Made by a program: the position numbers and the translations under genes. Below, in pieces: positions 1 through 9,528 of a stretch of DNA of 64,000 nucleotides. The DNA comes from Flavobacterium johnsoniae (GTDB lineage Bacteria; Bacteroidota; Bacteroidia; Flavobacteriales; Flavobacteriaceae). The notes below the pieces were generated by a model, which made no database searches, was not told where the DNA came from, and saw nothing but the letters and a program-made list of their open reading frames with translations. Position 1 is the first letter of the stretch. Each line of letters starts with the position of its first letter. Location: NCBI RefSeq assembly GCF_030388325.1, contig NZ_CP103794.1, forward strand, positions 3,658,001 through 3,722,000, given 5' to 3'.

Positions 1-38
1 ACTCTACAAAGAATAAATTTTACTTTGCGGAAATTCTA

Positions 39-70
39 GTGCGATTTCTCTTTTCAGTCGAAATGAAAAA
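39..70. repeat. Partial copy of REP-like palindromic element (right arm)
   Basis: The stretch GTGCGATTTCTC followed by CAGTCGAAATGA resembles the right arm of the palindromes at 36003-36106 and 48580-48681. The sequence just before it (tactttgcggaaattc) matches the conserved part of their spacer. The left arm would lie outside the window. Like the other two copies it sits just past the 3' end of a gene. Confidence 0.55.
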
Positions 71-74
71 GACT

Positions 75-449
75 TTATTTTTTAATAATTTCTTCTAAAA
101 CAGCTTTATTTTCATAATTAACCACTTTTAGAATAATCTCTTGATTTTTTACAGTTTTTCCTTCAATAATATAAAGTTTGCCTTTATTCATTGGAACATT
201 GCTTTTATCAAAATCAACATCTCCGTAAGTTAATGTGTTTTTAATATCTGCGGTATCAACCCATTTTTCATTTAAAGTCTGAATAGCTTTTTCAGAATAT
301 TGAAAAGGTTTTGTTCTTAGATTGTTTAAAACTCGGGCATTTGGAAAATAATTACAACGAGTGTCTTTTCCGCTAAAAATAGCTGCTACGACAAAACATC
401 CCATTACAAGACCAATTAAATAATATGCAAAACGGTGTACGAACTTCAT
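75..449 (-). CDS. Small membrane-anchored protein, DUF4258-like
   Basis: Protein of 124 residues with one N-terminal hydrophobic segment at about residues 8-28, followed by a soluble domain. The C-terminal part (a helix, then a G-D-V turn, then strands with GKLYIIEGKTV and a final VVNYENKAVLEEI) has the pattern of DUF4258. An upstream ATG at 467 would add six residues, but the start at 449 (MKFVHRF) gives a cleaner membrane anchor. The function is unknown. It lies downstream of ald on the same strand, 36 bp away, and may be co-transcribed. The family call is by pattern only. Confidence 0.7.
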   Translation of the reverse strand: MKFVHRFAYYLIGLVMGCFVVAAIFSGKDTRCNYFPNARVLNNLRTKPFQYSEKAIQTLNEKWVDTADIKNTLTYGDVDFDKSNVPMNKGKLYIIEGKTVKNQEIILKVVNYENKAVLEEIIKK

Positions 450-485
450 GAAATAATTTTTTTGCAAAGGTACATTAAAGTTCCT

Positions 486-1685
486 TTAAAAAACAAGTAA
501 ATTAATATCGTTGTCAGGAAGATCAAACCAGTCGCCAATAGCTTTATTTGTTAGAATTCCATGATATAAATAAATTCCGTTTTTGAGACCTTTATTGCAT
601 CTAATGGCGCTTTCAATTCCACCATCTTCGGCTATCTGATGAAGATATGGCGTTAAGATATTACTGATTGATAATGAGGCGGTTTTAGAATATCTTGAAG
701 GTATATTTGGTACACAATAGTGCAGAACGTTGTTTTTGATAAAAGTTGGTTTTTCGTGAGTTGTCACTTCAGAAGTTTCAAAACAACCGCCAGTATCAAT
801 GCTAACATCGACAATTACGGCTCCTTTTTTCATATGTTCAACCATAGTTTCGTTGACTACAATCGGACATCTTTCTTTTCCGCGCATTGCGCCAATTGCA
901 ACATCACAACGTCTTAAAGCTTTTAAAAGTCCTTTTTGCTGTATAGTTGAAGTGAAAATTCGCTGATTTAAATTGTTTTGTAAACGGCGTAATTTAGTGA
1001 TAGAATTATCAAAAACTTTTACGTTTGCACCAAGTCCAATTGCAGTTTTTGCAGCAAATTCTCCGACAGTTCCTGCTCCAAGAATTACGACTTCGGTAGG
1101 AGGAACTCCAGTAATATTTCCAAATAAAAGTCCTTTTCCAAATTCGTCGGTAATCATTAATTCGGCAGCAATAAGAATTGAAGCGGTTCCTGCAATTTCG
1201 CTTAAAGATTTTACGGCAGGATAAGAACCGTCTTCGTCTTTAATATATTCAAAAGCTAAAGCAGTGATTTTCTTTTTTGCTAAAGCTTCAAAGTATTCTT
1301 TCTTCTTAGTTTTAAGCTGAATGGCCGAAATGATAACGGTTTCTGGATTTATCATTTCTATTTCTGCTAATGTTGGCGGTTCAACTTTTAATAGAAAGGG
1401 ACAGCCAAAAACTCTTTTTGCATCTTTTGTTATTTCTGCGCCAGCATCTGCGTATTCCTTATCAGTATAACTCGAACTTTCTCCAGCTCCAGATTCAATC
1501 ATAACGCGATGACCAGCGTATGTAAGTGAATTTACAGCATCTGGAGTTAAGCAAATACGACGTTCCTGGTAACTTGTTTCTTTAGGAATTCCTATAAAAA
1601 GTTCTCTTTTAAAACGACCAACCTCAAGTTTTTCTTCTTGCGGCAGTAATTGTTGTTTTGTAAATGGAGTTAACGTGATTGACAT
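486..1685 (-). CDS. ald: Alanine dehydrogenase
   Basis: Protein of 399 residues that would catalyse reversible NAD-dependent deamination of L-alanine to pyruvate and ammonium in the cytoplasm. The N-terminal AlaDh/PNT domain begins IGIPKET, with a conserved arginine cluster (ERRICLTP) typical of substrate binding. The Rossmann NAD site is GAGTVGEFAAK, with GAGTVG at residues 203-208, and NVKVFD ends the second strand. Length suits the Bacteroidota form, which is slightly longer at the N-terminus than the Bacillus enzyme. The family also includes proton-translocating transhydrogenase alpha subunits, but there is no neighbouring beta subunit. Confidence 0.9.
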   Translation of the reverse strand: MSITLTPFTKQQLLPQEEKLEVGRFKRELFIGIPKETSYQERRICLTPDAVNSLTYAGHRVMIESGAGESSSYTDKEYADAGAEITKDAKRVFGCPFLLKVEPPTLAEIEMINPETVIISAIQLKTKKKEYFEALAKKKITALAFEYIKDEDGSYPAVKSLSEIAGTASILIAAELMITDEFGKGLLFGNITGVPPTEVVILGAGTVGEFAAKTAIGLGANVKVFDNSITKLRRLQNNLNQRIFTSTIQQKGLLKALRRCDVAIGAMRGKERCPIVVNETMVEHMKKGAVIVDVSIDTGGCFETSEVTTHEKPTFIKNNVLHYCVPNIPSRYSKTASLSISNILTPYLHQIAEDGGIESAIRCNKGLKNGIYLYHGILTNKAIGDWFDLPDNDINLLVF

Positions 1686-1874
1686 GGATTGTGCAAAAAA
1701 TTAAGAGTACAAATTACGTAAAAAGTTTTAGAATTAGTGTAAAAAATCTGCTAATACTATATATTGGAATGTTAAGATATTTTTTATGTTTCTTTATAAA
1801 ATTGCTTGAGATATCAATACGTGGATTTATTTTTGTAAAGATTCTCAAAGTTTTCACAGAAATTCACAAAGATT

Positions 1875-2282
1875 CTAGTTCAATTGCAACTCTCTTTTTC
1901 CGTCTTCTAATAATTTAATATTTATTGTAGAATGTTCGTCGGGAATTAAACTTGCTATTTTTTCAGACCATTCGATAAAACACCAATTACCAGAATACAA
2001 ATAATCATCTACTCCCATATCAAGAGCTTCTGTTTCTTTGTTTAATCTATAAAAATCGAAATGATAAACTATTTGATTATTAGAGGTATAGTATTCATTA
2101 ACTAAAGAAAAGGTTGGACTGCTTGTCGCGTCTTCAACTCCTAAACTTTTGCATAATTGTTTAATTAAAGTTGTTTTTCCAACTCCCATTTCTCCATTAA
2201 AAAGAATGATTTTTTTTGGATTTGAAGCTATAATTTGCTCGGCAACTTCTTGAATTTGATCTAATGAAAAAACGATGTTCAT
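1875..2282 (-). CDS. tsaE: tRNA threonylcarbamoyladenosine biosynthesis ATPase TsaE
   Basis: Protein of 135 residues and the ATPase of the TsaBDE complex, which makes the t6A37 modification of ANN-decoding tRNAs. The Walker A motif GEMGVGKTT is at residues 30-38, followed by SSPTFSLVNEY and the FDFYRL and EWSEK motifs typical of TsaE (YjeE). The frame is open up to an ATG at 2315. The start at 2282 (MNIVFSL) is preferred because a 14-bp inverted repeat (2307-2355) overlaps the extension and family members begin near this residue. It lies between porX and ald on the same strand. Confidence 0.9.
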   Translation of the reverse strand: MNIVFSLDQIQEVAEQIIASNPKKIILFNGEMGVGKTTLIKQLCKSLGVEDATSSPTFSLVNEYYTSNNQIVYHFDFYRLNKETEALDMGVDDYLYSGNWCFIEWSEKIASLIPDEHSTINIKLLEDGKRELQLN

Positions 2283-2306
2283 TTTTATTATATATTTTAT
2301 TTTAGT

Positions 2307-2355
2307 CTCAGTCACAGTTTTTAGTCTCAGCTAAGAACTGTAAACTGTGACTGAG
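2307..2355. repeat. 14-bp perfect inverted repeat between porX and tsaE
   Basis: CTCAGTCACAGTTT (2307-2320) is exactly complementary to AAACTGTGACTGAG (2342-2355). A small inner TTAG/CTAA stem lies in the loop. There is no long U tract, so it looks like the spacer hairpins of this genome rather than a terminator. Confidence 0.7.
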
Positions 2356-2365
2356 CCTGAAAACT

Positions 2366-3919
2366 TTATTTTGGGTTAAATACCAAAAATGGAATAATCA
2401 TTTCTTCCAACGAAATTCCGCCATGCTGGTACGTATTTTTATAATAACTCACATAATGATTGTAATTGTTTACATACGCCAAAAAGAAATCATTTTTGGC
2501 AAAAATAAACGAACTACTCATGTTTATTGCAGGCAAACCAATTGTTTTAGGTTCTTTTACTACGTAAACATCTTTTTGTTCATACGTTAAACTTCGTCCA
2601 GTTTTGTAACGCAAATTTAGACTTGTATTTTTATCTCCCACAACTTTCGACGGATTTTTTACATTAATTGTTCCGTGATCGGTTGTTAAAATCAGTTTGA
2701 AACCTAAAAGTTGTGCTTGCTGAATAATTTCTAACAAAGGCGAATTTTTAAACCAGCTCAATGTTAGCGAACGATAAGCTTTATCGTCTGAAGCTAGTTC
2801 TTTTACAACTTCCATTTCAGTTTTAGCGTGGGAAAGCATGTCGACAAAATTGTAAACTACGGTCACCAAATCATTGCCTTTTAAGGCTTTAAAGTTTTCG
2901 GCTAATTTTTTACCTCCCGAATAATTAGTGATTTTAAAATAATCTTCTTTAATGTTAAGTCCCAATCTTTTTAATTGAGCAGATAAAAATTCGGCTTCGT
3001 AAAGATTTTTTCCGCCATCTTCTACATCATTTTTCCAATACTCCGGAAATTGTTTTTCCATTTCTAAAGGCATCAAACCAGAAAAAATTGAATTTCTTGC
3101 GTACTGCGTAGCGGTTGGAAGAATAGAATAATAAGGAACTTCTTTTTCTAACTTGTAATAATTTGACACAACAGATTCAAAAGATTTCCATTGATCGTAA
3201 CGAAGATTGTCAATTACAACAAAAAGAATTGGTTTGTCTTTCTTTTTAAGTTCAGGAACAACCAGTTCTTTAAATAAAGTATTGGACTGTATTGGTTTAT
3301 CTGCTTTTGGCGCAAACCAATCTTCGTAGTTTCTTTCAATAAATTTACCGAATTGAGAATTGGCTTCTACTTTTTGAGATTCTAGAATTTCGATCATCGC
3401 TGTGTCGTTGATATCTTCTAGTTTTAATTCCCAAAAAAGTAATTTTTTATACAATTCAATCCAATCTTCATAAGAATTAACCATGGCTAATTCCATAGCG
3501 ATTTTCCTGAATTCTTTCTGATAATCTAAAGTTGTTTTTTCTGTAATTAATCTAGAATCATCCAGATTTTTTTTCAAACTCAACAAGATCTGATTCGGAT
3601 TTACAGGTTTAATCAAATAATCGGCGATTTTAGAACCAATGGCTTCTTCCATAATATATTCTTCTTCGCTCTTGGTGATCATAATCATAGGAATAGCAGA
3701 TTTTTTTTCTTTCATTTCAGAAAGTGTTTCCAATCCGCTCATTCCAGGCATGTTTTCATCCAAAAAAACAATATCAAAGCTATTCTCTTCAAACAAAGCA
3801 ATAGCATCAAGTCCGTTATTGCAAGTTGTAACTTCGTAATTCTTTTTTTCTAGAAATAATATGTGGGGCTTTAAAAGATCGATTTCATCATCGACCCAAA
3901 GTATTTTTATCTTATCCAT
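2366..3919 (-). CDS. porX: PorX: response regulator with PglZ domain
   Basis: Protein of 517 residues. The N-terminal CheY-like receiver has the acidic pair DD at 10-11, phosphoacceptor Asp54 in VFLDENMPG, and K at about 104 in IKPVNP. A helical linker leads to a C-terminal alkaline-phosphatase-fold PglZ domain: FVVIDNLRYDQW, FSGLMPLEMEKQFPEYW, LTTDHGTINVKNP. This receiver-PglZ architecture is PorX, which regulates the type IX secretion system of Bacteroidota together with PorY and SigP. In characterised PorX the PglZ domain binds zinc. The receiver residues look intact, so phosphorylation-dependent activity is likely. Confidence 0.93.
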   Translation of the reverse strand: MDKIKILWVDDEIDLLKPHILFLEKKNYEVTTCNNGLDAIALFEENSFDIVFLDENMPGMSGLETLSEMKEKKSAIPMIMITKSEEEYIMEEAIGSKIADYLIKPVNPNQILLSLKKNLDDSRLITEKTTLDYQKEFRKIAMELAMVNSYEDWIELYKKLLFWELKLEDINDTAMIEILESQKVEANSQFGKFIERNYEDWFAPKADKPIQSNTLFKELVVPELKKKDKPILFVVIDNLRYDQWKSFESVVSNYYKLEKEVPYYSILPTATQYARNSIFSGLMPLEMEKQFPEYWKNDVEDGGKNLYEAEFLSAQLKRLGLNIKEDYFKITNYSGGKKLAENFKALKGNDLVTVVYNFVDMLSHAKTEMEVVKELASDDKAYRSLTLSWFKNSPLLEIIQQAQLLGFKLILTTDHGTINVKNPSKVVGDKNTSLNLRYKTGRSLTYEQKDVYVVKEPKTIGLPAINMSSSFIFAKNDFFLAYVNNYNHYVSYYKNTYQHGGISLEEMIIPFLVFNPK

Positions 3920-4113
3920 AAATCAATTATAATTTTTACTGCAATTTAAAGTTATAGAACTTAAAAAGTATTAAAAATAGTATAAAGTTCTCAAAGTCTG
4001 ACTATGAATTTATTTTAAATTTTAACATTTTTTAGTCTATTTTATTGATAATCATTATAATTTCAACTTTCATTTTTAAATAAAAAACACCAATCTCTTT
4101 ATACTTATTTACT

Positions 4114-4121
4114 TATATTTG
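4114..4121 (+). promoter_or_regulatory. -7 box (TATATTTG) upstream of the HD-domain gene
   Basis: Exact match to the Bacteroidota -7 consensus TANNTTTG, 23 bp before the GTG start at 4145. No TTG at the expected -33 position was found, so only half of the consensus is supported. Confidence 0.45.
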
Positions 4122-4144
4122 TTGACCTAAAAAATATCGCAATA

Positions 4145-5374
4145 GTGACTCAGATCAATAAACTCAAAATATTCAACGATCCCATATATGGTTTTATAAC
4201 GATTCCGAATGAGCTTGTTTACGATTTAATTCAGCATCCTTATTTTCAGCGTCTTCGTCGAATCTCACAAATGGGATTGTCTTATTTGGTATATCCGGGC
4301 GCTAATCATACTCGTTTTCATCATGCTTTAGGATGTATGCATTTGATGAAAAAAGCAATTGATACGCTTCGTTTTAAAGATGTTGTGATTTCTGAAGATG
4401 AAGAAAATGCTTTATTGATTGCTATTTTACTGCATGATATTGGGCACGGACCATTTTCTCATGCTATGGAAAGAAGTATTGTTGAAGATGTTCATCATGA
4501 GGCGATTTCATTATTATTTATGAATCAGCTAAATGAAGAATTTGAAGGGAGATTGAGTCTAGCAATTCAGGTGTTTAAAGGAGAATATCATAGAAAGTTT
4601 ATGTTGCAATTGATTTCAAGTCAATTGGATATGGATCGAATGGATTACTTGAAACGTGATAGTTTTTATACAGGAGTTGCAGAAGGAAATGTAAATTCTG
4701 AACGTTTGATTCAAATGATGAATGTTGAAAATGACGTGTTGGTTATTGAAGAAAAAGGAATTTATTCTGTTGAAAAATTTCTGCTTTCAAGAAGATTAAT
4801 GTATTGGCAGGCTTATTTACATAAAACGAGTTTGGTTGCCGAATTAATTTTAATGAAAGTGTTGAAAAGAGCCAAAGAATTAATTTTAAAAGGAATTGAT
4901 CTTCCGTGCAGCGAACCGCTTTCTTATTTCATGCATAACAAAATAACGCTTGAAAATTTTGATGCAGAAAAGCTTGATTTGTTTGCACAATTAGATGATT
5001 TTGACATTATAAGCGCCTTGAAAGCTTGGCAGAGAAATGATGATTTTGTTTTGAGTACTTTAAGTAAAATGATCATAAATAGAGATTTACTGAAAATTAA
5101 AATGAGTGCGGAGAAAGTTTCTGTTGAAGAATCTCAAGCTTTAAAAGAGAAATTTGCAAGTCAGCATCATATCAGCCAATTAGATGCTGGTTATTTTATT
5201 TTTAGAGGAAAAATAAAAAATCAAGCATATAGCAAAGAAGCAGAACCTATTCGAATTTTGAAAAAAGATAAAACAATTGAAGATGTTGTTGAAGCTTCTG
5301 ATCAGCTGAATTTGAAATCGTTATCTAAATTGGTAACAAAATATTATATCTGTTTTCCAAAACAACTTATCTAA
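4145..5374 (+). CDS. HD-domain phosphohydrolase (dNTPase-like)
   Basis: Protein of 409 residues with the metal-binding signature of HD phosphohydrolases: RFHHALG near residue 58, HDIGHGPFSHAME with the HD pair at 97-98, and the distal Asp in QLDMDRMDYL. The opening DPIYGFITIPNELVYDLIQHPYFQRLRRI is typical of bacterial SAMHD1-like dNTP triphosphohydrolases. The substrate cannot be told from sequence. It starts with GTG: the frame has no nearby upstream ATG, and a -7 box lies 23 bp before. It precedes the lpx cluster in the same direction, an arrangement common in Bacteroidota. Confidence 0.85.
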   Translation: MTQINKLKIFNDPIYGFITIPNELVYDLIQHPYFQRLRRISQMGLSYLVYPGANHTRFHHALGCMHLMKKAIDTLRFKDVVISEDEENALLIAILLHDIGHGPFSHAMERSIVEDVHHEAISLLFMNQLNEEFEGRLSLAIQVFKGEYHRKFMLQLISSQLDMDRMDYLKRDSFYTGVAEGNVNSERLIQMMNVENDVLVIEEKGIYSVEKFLLSRRLMYWQAYLHKTSLVAELILMKVLKRAKELILKGIDLPCSEPLSYFMHNKITLENFDAEKLDLFAQLDDFDIISALKAWQRNDDFVLSTLSKMIINRDLLKIKMSAEKVSVEESQALKEKFASQHHISQLDAGYFIFRGKIKNQAYSKEAEPIRILKKDKTIEDVVEASDQLNLKSLSKLVTKYYICFPKQLI

Positions 5375-5400
5375 AATTAACATTTAAAATCTATTTTTTA

Positions 5401-5408
5401 TATTTTTG
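5401..5408 (+). promoter_or_regulatory. -7 box (TATTTTTG) directly before lpxD
   Basis: TANNTTTG match that ends 5 bp before the lpxD ATG at 5414. If used, transcription would start at or within a few bases of the start codon, giving a leaderless or nearly leaderless message. No -33 TTG is visible, so this is weak. Confidence 0.35.
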
Positions 5409-5413
5409 TCGCG

Positions 5414-6457
5414 ATGAAATTTACAGCAGAACAAATAGCAGGAATTTTAGAAGGAGAAGTTGTTGGGAATCCCAATGCAGAAGTTTCTAAGCTTTCCAAA
5501 ATCGAAGAGGGCGAAAATGGATCGCTTACTTTTTTGGCTAATCCAAAGTATATCAATTATATATACAGCACAAAAGCGACTGTTACAATTGTTAACGAGA
5601 CCTTTGTTCCAGAACAAGAAATTACTACTACATTAATAAAGGTAGAAGATGCTTATGCGGCATTTTCTAAGCTTTTACACTTTTATAATCAAGTTAAATT
5701 AAATAAAACAGGTATCGAACCTCAGTCATTTATGTCTGAAGGAACTAAATATGGAGAAAATCTTTATTTAGGAAGCTTCAGTTACATCGGACAAAATGTT
5801 GTTCTAGGTGATAATGTGAAAATTTATCCAAACAGTTTTATTGGAGATAACGTTGTTATTGGTAATAATGTTTTCATTTTTGCTGGTGCAAAAATCTATT
5901 CAGAAACAGTTATTGGTAATGATTGTACAATTCACTCAGGCGTTATAATCGGAGCTGATGGTTTTGGCTTTGCTCCAAATGAAAATGGAGAATATAGTAA
6001 AGTACCTCAAATCGGAAACGTTATTCTTGAAGATAATGTTGATGTTGGAGCTAATACTACAATTGACAGAGCAACTCTTGGTTCTACAATTATTAGAAAA
6101 GGAGTGAAGTTAGACAATCAGATTCAGATTGCTCATAATGTAGAAATCGGAAAAAATACTGTGATAGCTGCTCAAAGTGGTGTTGCAGGTTCTACTAAAA
6201 TTGGAGAAAACTGCATGATTGGAGGTCAGGTAGGTATCGCAGGGCATTTAATTATAGGTAATAATGTTAGACTTCAAGCGCAATCTGGAGTTGCTAGAAA
6301 CATTAAAGATGATGAAGTTTTGCAAGGAACTCCATCACTTGGATATACTGATTTTAATAAATCTTATGTTCATTTTAAAAATCTGCCTAAAATTGTGGCC
6401 GAAGTTGAAGAATTAAAAAAACAAATAATAAACCCAAAAAATGGAAATAATGGTTAA
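5414..6457 (+). CDS. lpxD: UDP-3-O-(3-hydroxyacyl)glucosamine N-acyltransferase LpxD
   Basis: Protein of 347 residues for the third step of lipid A synthesis: transfer of an R-3-hydroxyacyl chain from ACP to the 2-amino group of UDP-3-O-acylglucosamine. The N-terminal uridine-binding region ([29 protein letters not shown]) is followed by a left-handed beta-helix of hexapeptide repeats. It has the LpxD signature [21 protein letters not shown] and the catalytic-type His in [10 protein letters not shown]. The C-terminal helix ([18 protein letters not shown]) is usual. Its end overlaps the start of lpxC-fabZ, implying translational coupling. Confidence 0.95.
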   Translation: MKFTAEQIAGILEGEVVGNPNAEVSKLSKIEEGENGSLTFLANPKYINYIYSTKATVTIVNETFVPEQEITTTLIKVEDAYAAFSKLLHFYNQVKLNKTGIEPQSFMSEGTKYGENLYLGSFSYIGQNVVLGDNVKIYPNSFIGDNVVIGNNVFIFAGAKIYSETVIGNDCTIHSGVIIGADGFGFAPNENGEYSKVPQIGNVILEDNVDVGANTTIDRATLGSTIIRKGVKLDNQIQIAHNVEIGKNTVIAAQSGVAGSTKIGENCMIGGQVGIAGHLIIGNNVRLQAQSGVARNIKDDEVLQGTPSLGYTDFNKSYVHFKNLPKIVAEVEELKKQIINPKNGNNG

Positions 6458-7838
6458 ACAGAAGACCATCAAAAATGAAATTTCGCTAACAGGAGTTGGT
6501 TTACATACTGGAAAAGAAGTTACAATGACTTTTAAACCTGCACCCGTTAATAATGGTTTCACTTTTGTAAGAGTAGATTTGCAAGGTCAACCAGTCATTG
6601 AAGCTGATGCTAATTATGTTGTTAATACTCAGAGAGGTACTAATCTTGAGAAATTAGGAGTTAAAATTCAGACTCCAGAGCACGTTTTAGCTGCAGTAGT
6701 TGGCTGCGATTTGGATAATATTATTATTGAATTGAATGCCTCTGAACTTCCAATTATGGATGGTTCATCAAAATATTTTGTTGAAGCGATTGAAAAAGCT
6801 GGTATCGAAGAGCAAGATGCTCAACGTAATGTATATGTAGTTAAAGAAGTTATCTCATTTACAGACGAAGCAACAGGAAGCGAAATTCTTGTTATGCCAA
6901 GCGATGAATATCAAGTAACAACAATGGTAGATTTTGGTACAAAAGTTTTAGGTACTCAAAATGCTACACTTAAAAGTCTTTCTGACTTTAAACAGGAAAT
7001 TGCAAGCTCAAGAACTTTTAGTTTTCTGCATGAATTAGAATCTTTATTAGAACATGGTTTAATTAAAGGTGGAGATTTAAATAATGCAATTGTATATGTA
7101 GATAAAGAAATCTCTGAGTCTACAATGGAAAATTTAAAGAAAGCATTTGGTAAAGATGAAATTTCTGTAAAACCAAATGGCGTTTTGGATAACTTGACTT
7201 TGCATTATCCAAACGAAGCGGCAAGGCACAAATTGCTTGATGTTATTGGAGATTTATCTTTAATCGGAGTTCGTATTCAAGGAAAAATTATTGCTAATAA
7301 ACCAGGGCATTTTGTAAATACTCAATTTGCTAAAAAGCTGGCAAAAATCATTAAAATAGAGCAAAGAAATCATGTTCCAGTTTATGATTTAAATCAAGAA
7401 CCTTTGATGGATATTCATAAAATTATGGCGATGCTTCCTCACAGACCTCCATTTTTATTGATTGATAGAATTATCGAAATGTCTGATCGTCATGTGGTTG
7501 GTTTGAAAAATGTAACGATGAATGAAAATTTCTTCGTAGGACATTTTCCTGAAGCACCGGTTATGCCAGGAGTTTTAATTGTTGAAGCAATGGCGCAAAC
7601 AGGAGGAATCTTAGTTTTAAGCACTGTTCCAGATCCTGAAAATTATTTGACTTACTTTATGAAAATTGATAATGTAAAATTCAAACATAAAGTATTGCCA
7701 GGTGATACCTTAATTTTTAAGTGCGAATTAATTTCTCCAATCAGAAGAGGAATTTGTCATATGCAGGCAAATGCCTATGCAAATGGTAAATTAGTAACTG
7801 AAGCAGAATTAATGGCACAAATAGCAAGAAAACAATAA
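6450..7838 (+). CDS. lpxC-fabZ: Bifunctional LpxC deacetylase / FabZ dehydratase
   Basis: Fusion protein of 462 residues. The LpxC part (about residues 1-305) is the zinc amidase for the committed step of lipid A synthesis. It begins [10 protein letters not shown], has likely zinc ligands His78 (TPEHVLA), His260 and Asp264 (ARHKLLD), and a catalytic-type His in KPGHFVN. The FabZ part (about 320-462) is a hotdog 3-hydroxyacyl-ACP dehydratase with [13 protein letters not shown] and [20 protein letters not shown], catalytic His365 and Glu379. This fusion is characteristic of Bacteroidota. The start at 6450 (MVKQ) matches family practice; an in-frame ATG at 6441 is also possible. Both overlap lpxD. 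Confidence 0.95.
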   Translation: MVKQKTIKNEISLTGVGLHTGKEVTMTFKPAPVNNGFTFVRVDLQGQPVIEADANYVVNTQRGTNLEKLGVKIQTPEHVLAAVVGCDLDNIIIELNASELPIMDGSSKYFVEAIEKAGIEEQDAQRNVYVVKEVISFTDEATGSEILVMPSDEYQVTTMVDFGTKVLGTQNATLKSLSDFKQEIASSRTFSFLHELESLLEHGLIKGGDLNNAIVYVDKEISESTMENLKKAFGKDEISVKPNGVLDNLTLHYPNEAARHKLLDVIGDLSLIGVRIQGKIIANKPGHFVNTQFAKKLAKIIKIEQRNHVPVYDLNQEPLMDIHKIMAMLPHRPPFLLIDRIIEMSDRHVVGLKNVTMNENFFVGHFPEAPVMPGVLIVEAMAQTGGILVLSTVPDPENYLTYFMKIDNVKFKHKVLPGDTLIFKCELISPIRRGICHMQANAYANGKLVTEAELMAQIARKQ

Positions 7839-7912
7839 TAAATTATCAAATTTATTGTTTAGGTTTGTTGCCTCAAATCGAAATATTTTAATTAAAAATA
7901 TAAAACATACAG

Positions 7913-8698
7913 ATGAATCAACCATTAGCATATGTTCATCCAGGCGCGAAAATCGCTAAAAACGTTGTAATAGAGCCATTTACAACAATTCACAATAATG
8001 TTATTATTGGTGATGGTACTTGGATTGGTTCAAACGTGACCATTATGGAAGGAGCTCGAATTGGTAAAAATTGTAATATTTTTCCAGGAGCTGTAATTTC
8101 TGCTGTGCCACAAGATTTAAAATTTGGAGGTGAAGATTCTCTTGCTATTATCGGTGATAATTGTACAATTAGAGAATGTGTAACTATAAATAGAGGTACA
8201 ATTGCTTCAGGTCAAACTGTTATTGGAAACAATTGTTTGGTAATGGCTTATGCGCACATTGCACACGACTGCGAAATTGGAAATAATGCTATTATAGTAA
8301 ATGGTGTTGCTTTGGCAGGTCACGTAGTTGTTGGTAATCATGCTGTTATTGGAGGTTTAGCTGCTATCCATCAATTTATTCATATTGGAGATCATGCAAT
8401 GATTTCTGGAGGATCGTTGGTTAGAAAAGACGTTCCGCCATATACTAAAGCTGCAAAAGAACCATTATCTTATGTTGGAATCAATTCTGTTGGTTTAAGA
8501 AGAAGGGGATTTACAACTGAAAAAATTAGAGAAATTCAGGAAATCTACAGAATTTTATACCAAAAAAATTACAATACAACTCAAGCTTTAAGTATTATTG
8601 AAGCTGAAATGGAAGCGACTCCTGAAAGAGATGAAATTTTAGATTTTATCAGAAATTCATCTCGAGGAATTATGAAAGGTTACTCAGGAAACTATTAA
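7913..8698 (+). CDS. lpxA: Acyl-ACP--UDP-N-acetylglucosamine O-acyltransferase LpxA
   Basis: Protein of 261 residues, the usual LpxA length, for the first acylation of lipid A synthesis. Hexapeptide repeats start at HPGAKIAKNVVIEPF. The LpxA signature PQDLKFGGEDSLAIIGDNCTIRECVTINRGT and the catalytic-site region AYAHIAHDCEIGNNAI are present, as is the C-terminal helical part (RRRGFTTEKIREIQEIYRI). It lies 74 bp after lpxC-fabZ and probably belongs to the same operon. Confidence 0.96.
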   Translation: MNQPLAYVHPGAKIAKNVVIEPFTTIHNNVIIGDGTWIGSNVTIMEGARIGKNCNIFPGAVISAVPQDLKFGGEDSLAIIGDNCTIRECVTINRGTIASGQTVIGNNCLVMAYAHIAHDCEIGNNAIIVNGVALAGHVVVGNHAVIGGLAAIHQFIHIGDHAMISGGSLVRKDVPPYTKAAKEPLSYVGINSVGLRRRGFTTEKIREIQEIYRILYQKNYNTTQALSIIEAEMEATPERDEILDFIRNSSRGIMKGYSGNY

Positions 8699-8828
8699 TT
8701 TTAGAGTTTAGATTTCTGATTTTAGATTTCTAAACTACAGATAATAAATAACAATAAAAATGAAGATTGATTTCTTTGTCTAGAAATCTAAAATCTATCC
8801 CGAGGCTTCGGGACTAAAATCTAAAATA
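8698..8828. repeat. Intergenic word-repeat hairpin between lpxA and efp
   Basis: Copies of a TTTAGATTTCT-like word at 8700-8732 face AGAAATCTAAAATCTA-like words at 8780-8795 and 8814-8828. Between them, at 8798-8813, is the palindrome TCCCGA-GGCT-TCGGGA. The arms are imperfect but clearly complementary. Confidence 0.6.
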
Positions 8829-8841
8829 AAAAAAAAACAAA

Positions 8842-9408
8842 ATGGCATCTACATCAGATATTAGAAACGGATTGTGTATTAAATTTAATCACGATATCTA
8901 TAAAATTATCGAATTTCTTCACGTAAAACCTGGAAAAGGTCCAGCTTTCGTAAGAACAAAATTGAAAAGTTTAACTTCAGGAAAAGTATTAGATAATACA
9001 TTTTCTGCAGGTCATAAAATTGACGTTATTCGTGTTGAAACACATACATTTCAGTACTTATATCCAGAAGGTGATGAATTTCACTTTATGAATGCTGAAA
9101 CGTTTGAACAAATTTCTTTAAACAAAAACATTTTGGATGCTCCAGATTTGTTAAAAGAGGGAACAAACGTAATGGTTCAAATTAACACAGAAACAGATTT
9201 GCCATTATCAGTAGATATGCCTGCATCTGTAATTCTAGAAGTTACTTATGCTGAGCCAGGTGTAAAAGGAAATACAGCAACTAACGCTACTAAAAATGCA
9301 ACTGTAGAAACTGGTGCAAATATCAATGTTCCTTTATTTATCAATGAAGGAGATAAAATTAAAATTGATACAGCTTCAGGTTCTTACATGGAGCGTGTAA
9401 AAGAGTAG
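8842..9408 (+). CDS. efp: Elongation factor P
   Basis: Protein of 188 residues that relieves ribosome stalling at polyproline. It has the usual three beta-barrel layout: KOW-like N-terminal domain with HVKPGKGPAFVRTKLKSL, OB domain (LPLSVDMPASVILEVTYAEPGVKG) and C-terminal OB domain ending GDKIKIDTASGSYMERV. The tip residue usually modified in EF-P is Lys32 in PGKGPA. No epmA-like modification gene is seen nearby. Confidence 0.96.
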   Translation: MASTSDIRNGLCIKFNHDIYKIIEFLHVKPGKGPAFVRTKLKSLTSGKVLDNTFSAGHKIDVIRVETHTFQYLYPEGDEFHFMNAETFEQISLNKNILDAPDLLKEGTNVMVQINTETDLPLSVDMPASVILEVTYAEPGVKGNTATNATKNATVETGANINVPLFINEGDKIKIDTASGSYMERVKE

Positions 9409-9528
9409 TTTCTTAATTAAGATAATTTGACAATGAGTCAGTTAGATAACTTGTGAATCGACAAAATTTTGTATATTCATATTCTAATTGACTCATTTTC
9501 TAATTGACAAATTCTCTAATTATAACAT

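Noticed and set aside
1679..1918. Open frame of 79 codons between ald and tsaE
   Set aside because: Low-complexity hydrophobic translation, overlaps the ends of two real genes on the other strand, no ribosome binding site.
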